Shown piece by piece: positions 13,867 through 15,233 of a stretch of 15,233 bases of DNA. A model generated the notes under the pieces. The model did not search any database. It saw only the letters and a list, made by a program, of their open reading frames with translations, and was not told the DNA's origin. Position 1 is the stretch's first letter. Each line of letters opens with the position of its first letter. The position numbers and the translations under genes were made by a program. Source of the stretch: JBHHYR01 sp046757585 (GTDB taxonomy: Bacteria > Desulfobacterota > Binatia > HRBIN30); the NCBI GenBank assembly GCA_046757585.1, contig JBHHYR010000084.1:1-15233 (forward strand). Reading direction: 5' to 3'.

Positions 13867-13936
13867 TATCCATCCTGAGGGTTTGTACCAGGTGCACGGG
13901 CCGTGGCCGCCTCTGGCCCCGCGCCGCGCCGCCTGT

Positions 13937-14941
13937 TCAACTCCAAATTTCCGGCTTCGCCTGCCGGCTCATGAGATCTCCCACTGCTTGACGTGCGGGC
14001 TTGCCCTCATGCAACAGTAATCGGATCTGCTCCGCAATGGGGAGCTCCACGCCGACCTGCCGGGCCAAGGCACACACACTGATGCTGTTTCTGACTCCTT
14101 CTGCCACCATCTTCATCGAGCCGAGGATATCGGCCAGGCGTTCTCCGCCGCCGATCCGCAACCCCACCGTGCGGTTGCGGCTCAAGTCGCCCGTGCAAGT
14201 GAGGACCATATCACCGACACCCGACAGACCGGAGACCGTCCGGGGGTCCCCGCCCAGCTTGGCGACCAGCCGGGCCACTTCCGCCACGCCTCGCGTAATC
14301 AACGCCGCGCGGCTACTGCTGCCAAAGCCGAGGCCATCGCTGACCCCAGCGGCAATGGCGATCACGTTCTTCACCGCGCCGCCGAGCTCCACACCGATGA
14401 GGTCACGAGAGGTGTACACGCGAAACGCTGGGCCGCGAAACGCGGCCTGCACCGCCTGCGCGGTCTCGACACTTTCCGCGGCCGTGGTGACGGCGGTCGG
14501 CATACCCGCCGCCACTTCGCGCGCGAAGCTGGGCCCGGAAAGCGCGGCAATACGCCCGCGCAGTTGTGGCCCCAGGACGTCCAGCAACACCTCCGACATG
14601 CGCTTGTGAGAGCGCTCCTCGACACCCTTCGCCGCGCTGACCACGTATGGGGCACCGGTCAGATGCGCGTGTGCTTGAGCCATCGTCTCCCGCATCACAT
14701 GCGAGGGGCTGACGGCCACCAGGAGGTCCCGCTCGCGCACGGCCTCCGCCAGCGAACTGGTCGCCCGAACGGTCGCTGGTATTGGTACGCCGGGGAGGTA
14801 GACTCGATTTTCGCGTGTTTCGCTAAGCGTCCGGGCCACCTCGGGATTGTGACACCACAGCACTACCTCGTGGTCCACTTCCGCCAGCAGCTTCGCCAGC
14901 GCGGTTCCGAAGCTGCCACCACCAATGACACCGACCCGCAT
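13937..14941 (-). CDS. gpsA: NAD(P)-dependent glycerol-3-phosphate dehydrogenase
   Basis: Reduces dihydroxyacetone phosphate to sn-glycerol 3-phosphate, the backbone for membrane phospholipids; cytoplasmic. The 334-residue protein has the N-terminal nucleotide-binding motif VGVIGGGSFGTALA (GGGSFG at 7-12), then NRVYLPGVPIP. Further motifs are SAAKGVE, ALSGPSFAREVAAGMPTAV, the substrate-site region ELGGAVKNVIAIAAGVSDGLGFG...SRAALITRG, and SGVGDMVLTCTGDLSRNRTVG. The length is normal for the family. I chose ATG 14939-14941, which has AGGTGA about 5 nt upstream and puts the Rossmann motif at the very N-terminus; the open frame extends 79 codons further upstream without conservation. It is divergent from thiD. 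Confidence 0.96.
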   Translation of the reverse strand: MRVGVIGGGSFGTALAKLLAEVDHEVVLWCHNPEVARTLSETRENRVYLPGVPIPATVRATSSLAEAVRERDLLVAVSPSHVMRETMAQAHAHLTGAPYVVSAAKGVEERSHKRMSEVLLDVLGPQLRGRIAALSGPSFAREVAAGMPTAVTTAAESVETAQAVQAAFRGPAFRVYTSRDLIGVELGGAVKNVIAIAAGVSDGLGFGSSSRAALITRGVAEVARLVAKLGGDPRTVSGLSGVGDMVLTCTGDLSRNRTVGLRIGGGERLADILGSMKMVAEGVRNSISVCALARQVGVELPIAEQIRLLLHEGKPARQAVGDLMSRQAKPEIWS

Positions 14942-15118
14942 GCGTTCACCTGGCGGCGCATTCGCATATTTGGTGCAGGCGTGCAAGGCGTGGCTTCCGA
15001 CACGGCAGTGCGGAACAAGAGTGCAGGCGCCCCCCCCCGGCCTCATCGCGCACACCCGGCGTTTTCGTGTGGTGAACTCTGGCGCCCGCGGGCCCTCTTT
15101 GCGACAATGCGTCCCGGC

Positions 15119-15233
15119 ATGATCCCACGAGCATTGACCATCGCCGGATCTGACTCCGGCGGTGGCGCCGGCATCCAAGGCGATCTGAAGACCTTCACGG
15201 TCCTCGGGGTGTTCGGGACCAGCGCGATCACGG
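15119..15233 (+). CDS. thiD: Hydroxymethylpyrimidine/phosphomethylpyrimidine kinase (5' end only)
   Basis: Phosphorylates the pyrimidine precursor of thiamine. Only 38 codons fall in the window: MIPRALTIAGSDSGGGAG, then IQGDLKTFTVLGVFGTSAIT. The ALTIAGSDSxGGAGIQxDLKTF block is diagnostic of the ThiD N-terminus. An in-frame ATG at 15107-15109 would add four residues; neither start has a clear Shine-Dalgarno sequence. It is the only plus-strand gene in the window, transcribed away from gpsA across a 177-bp gap (14942-15118) that holds a run of nine C (15030-15038) and no promoter I can defend. Confidence 0.9.
   Translation, partial: MIPRALTIAGSDSGGGAGIQGDLKTFTVLGVFGTSAIT

Noticed and set aside
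13866..13874. TTATCCATC as a DnaA box
   Set aside because: A single 7/9 match, with no second box or AT-rich element nearby.
13867..13936. GC-rich hairpin after gpsA as a rho-independent terminator
   Set aside because: Stem of about five pairs with a 12-nt loop and no T-tract; there is no adequate terminator anywhere in the window by this standard.

Overview
This is a GC-rich bacterial chromosomal window (visibly above 60% G+C). It holds the conserved block of housekeeping genes that usually sits beside the replication origin. Read on the minus strand, the order is rpmH, rnpA, yidD, yidC, jag, mnmE, mnmG, rsmG, parA, parB, bactofilin, then the ATP synthase genes b', b, delta and alpha. A bactofilin and a b'-b-delta-alpha ATP synthase cluster directly after parAB is an order I associate with Deltaproteobacteria in the broad sense (Geobacter-like Desulfobacterota, Myxococcota, Binatota). 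A small twin Cys4-type 'vegetative protein' gene also fits that group. I cannot place the organism more precisely.

Layout. Positions 1-2805 (minus) hold atpA (3' end missing), atpH, atpF and atpF', tightly packed, with two 4-bp ATGA stop/start overlaps. Positions 2939-3463 hold a bactofilin with its own convincing sigma70-type promoter (3499-3527). Positions 3464-4244 contain no intact gene. They carry a mosaic of hairpin-forming intergenic repeats: two diverged direct copies of a roughly 110-bp REP-like unit and two GGGGAGA-type hairpins. Positions 4245-4538 are the N-terminal remnant of an IS630-family transposase with a promoter and an unusual inverted repeat (4448-4611). Positions 4627-6278 are parB and parA. 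Two parS-like sites lie nearby: 6348-6363, which contains the rsmG stop codon, and 8902-8917, between mnmG and mnmE. Positions 6352-12969 carry rsmG, mnmG, mnmE, jag, yidC and yidD (tRNA/rRNA modification, RNA binding and membrane insertion). Positions 12956-13540 carry rnpA with rpmH nested inside it in another frame. Positions 13615-13866 encode the small Cys-rich protein, 13937-14941 gpsA, and 15119-15233 (plus strand) the first codons of thiD, divergent from gpsA.

The most interesting observation is at rnpA/rpmH. The RnpA frame contains no ATG, GTG or TTG near the conserved start of the protein. The first in-frame starts are upstream of the whole rpmH gene, so RnpA is predicted to carry an extension of about 83 residues with rpmH embedded in it, as described for Thermus. 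A single-base sequence error is the main alternative. No dnaA, oriC, tRNA, rRNA or CRISPR was seen. Almost all plus-strand open frames are antisense shadows of the minus-strand genes.
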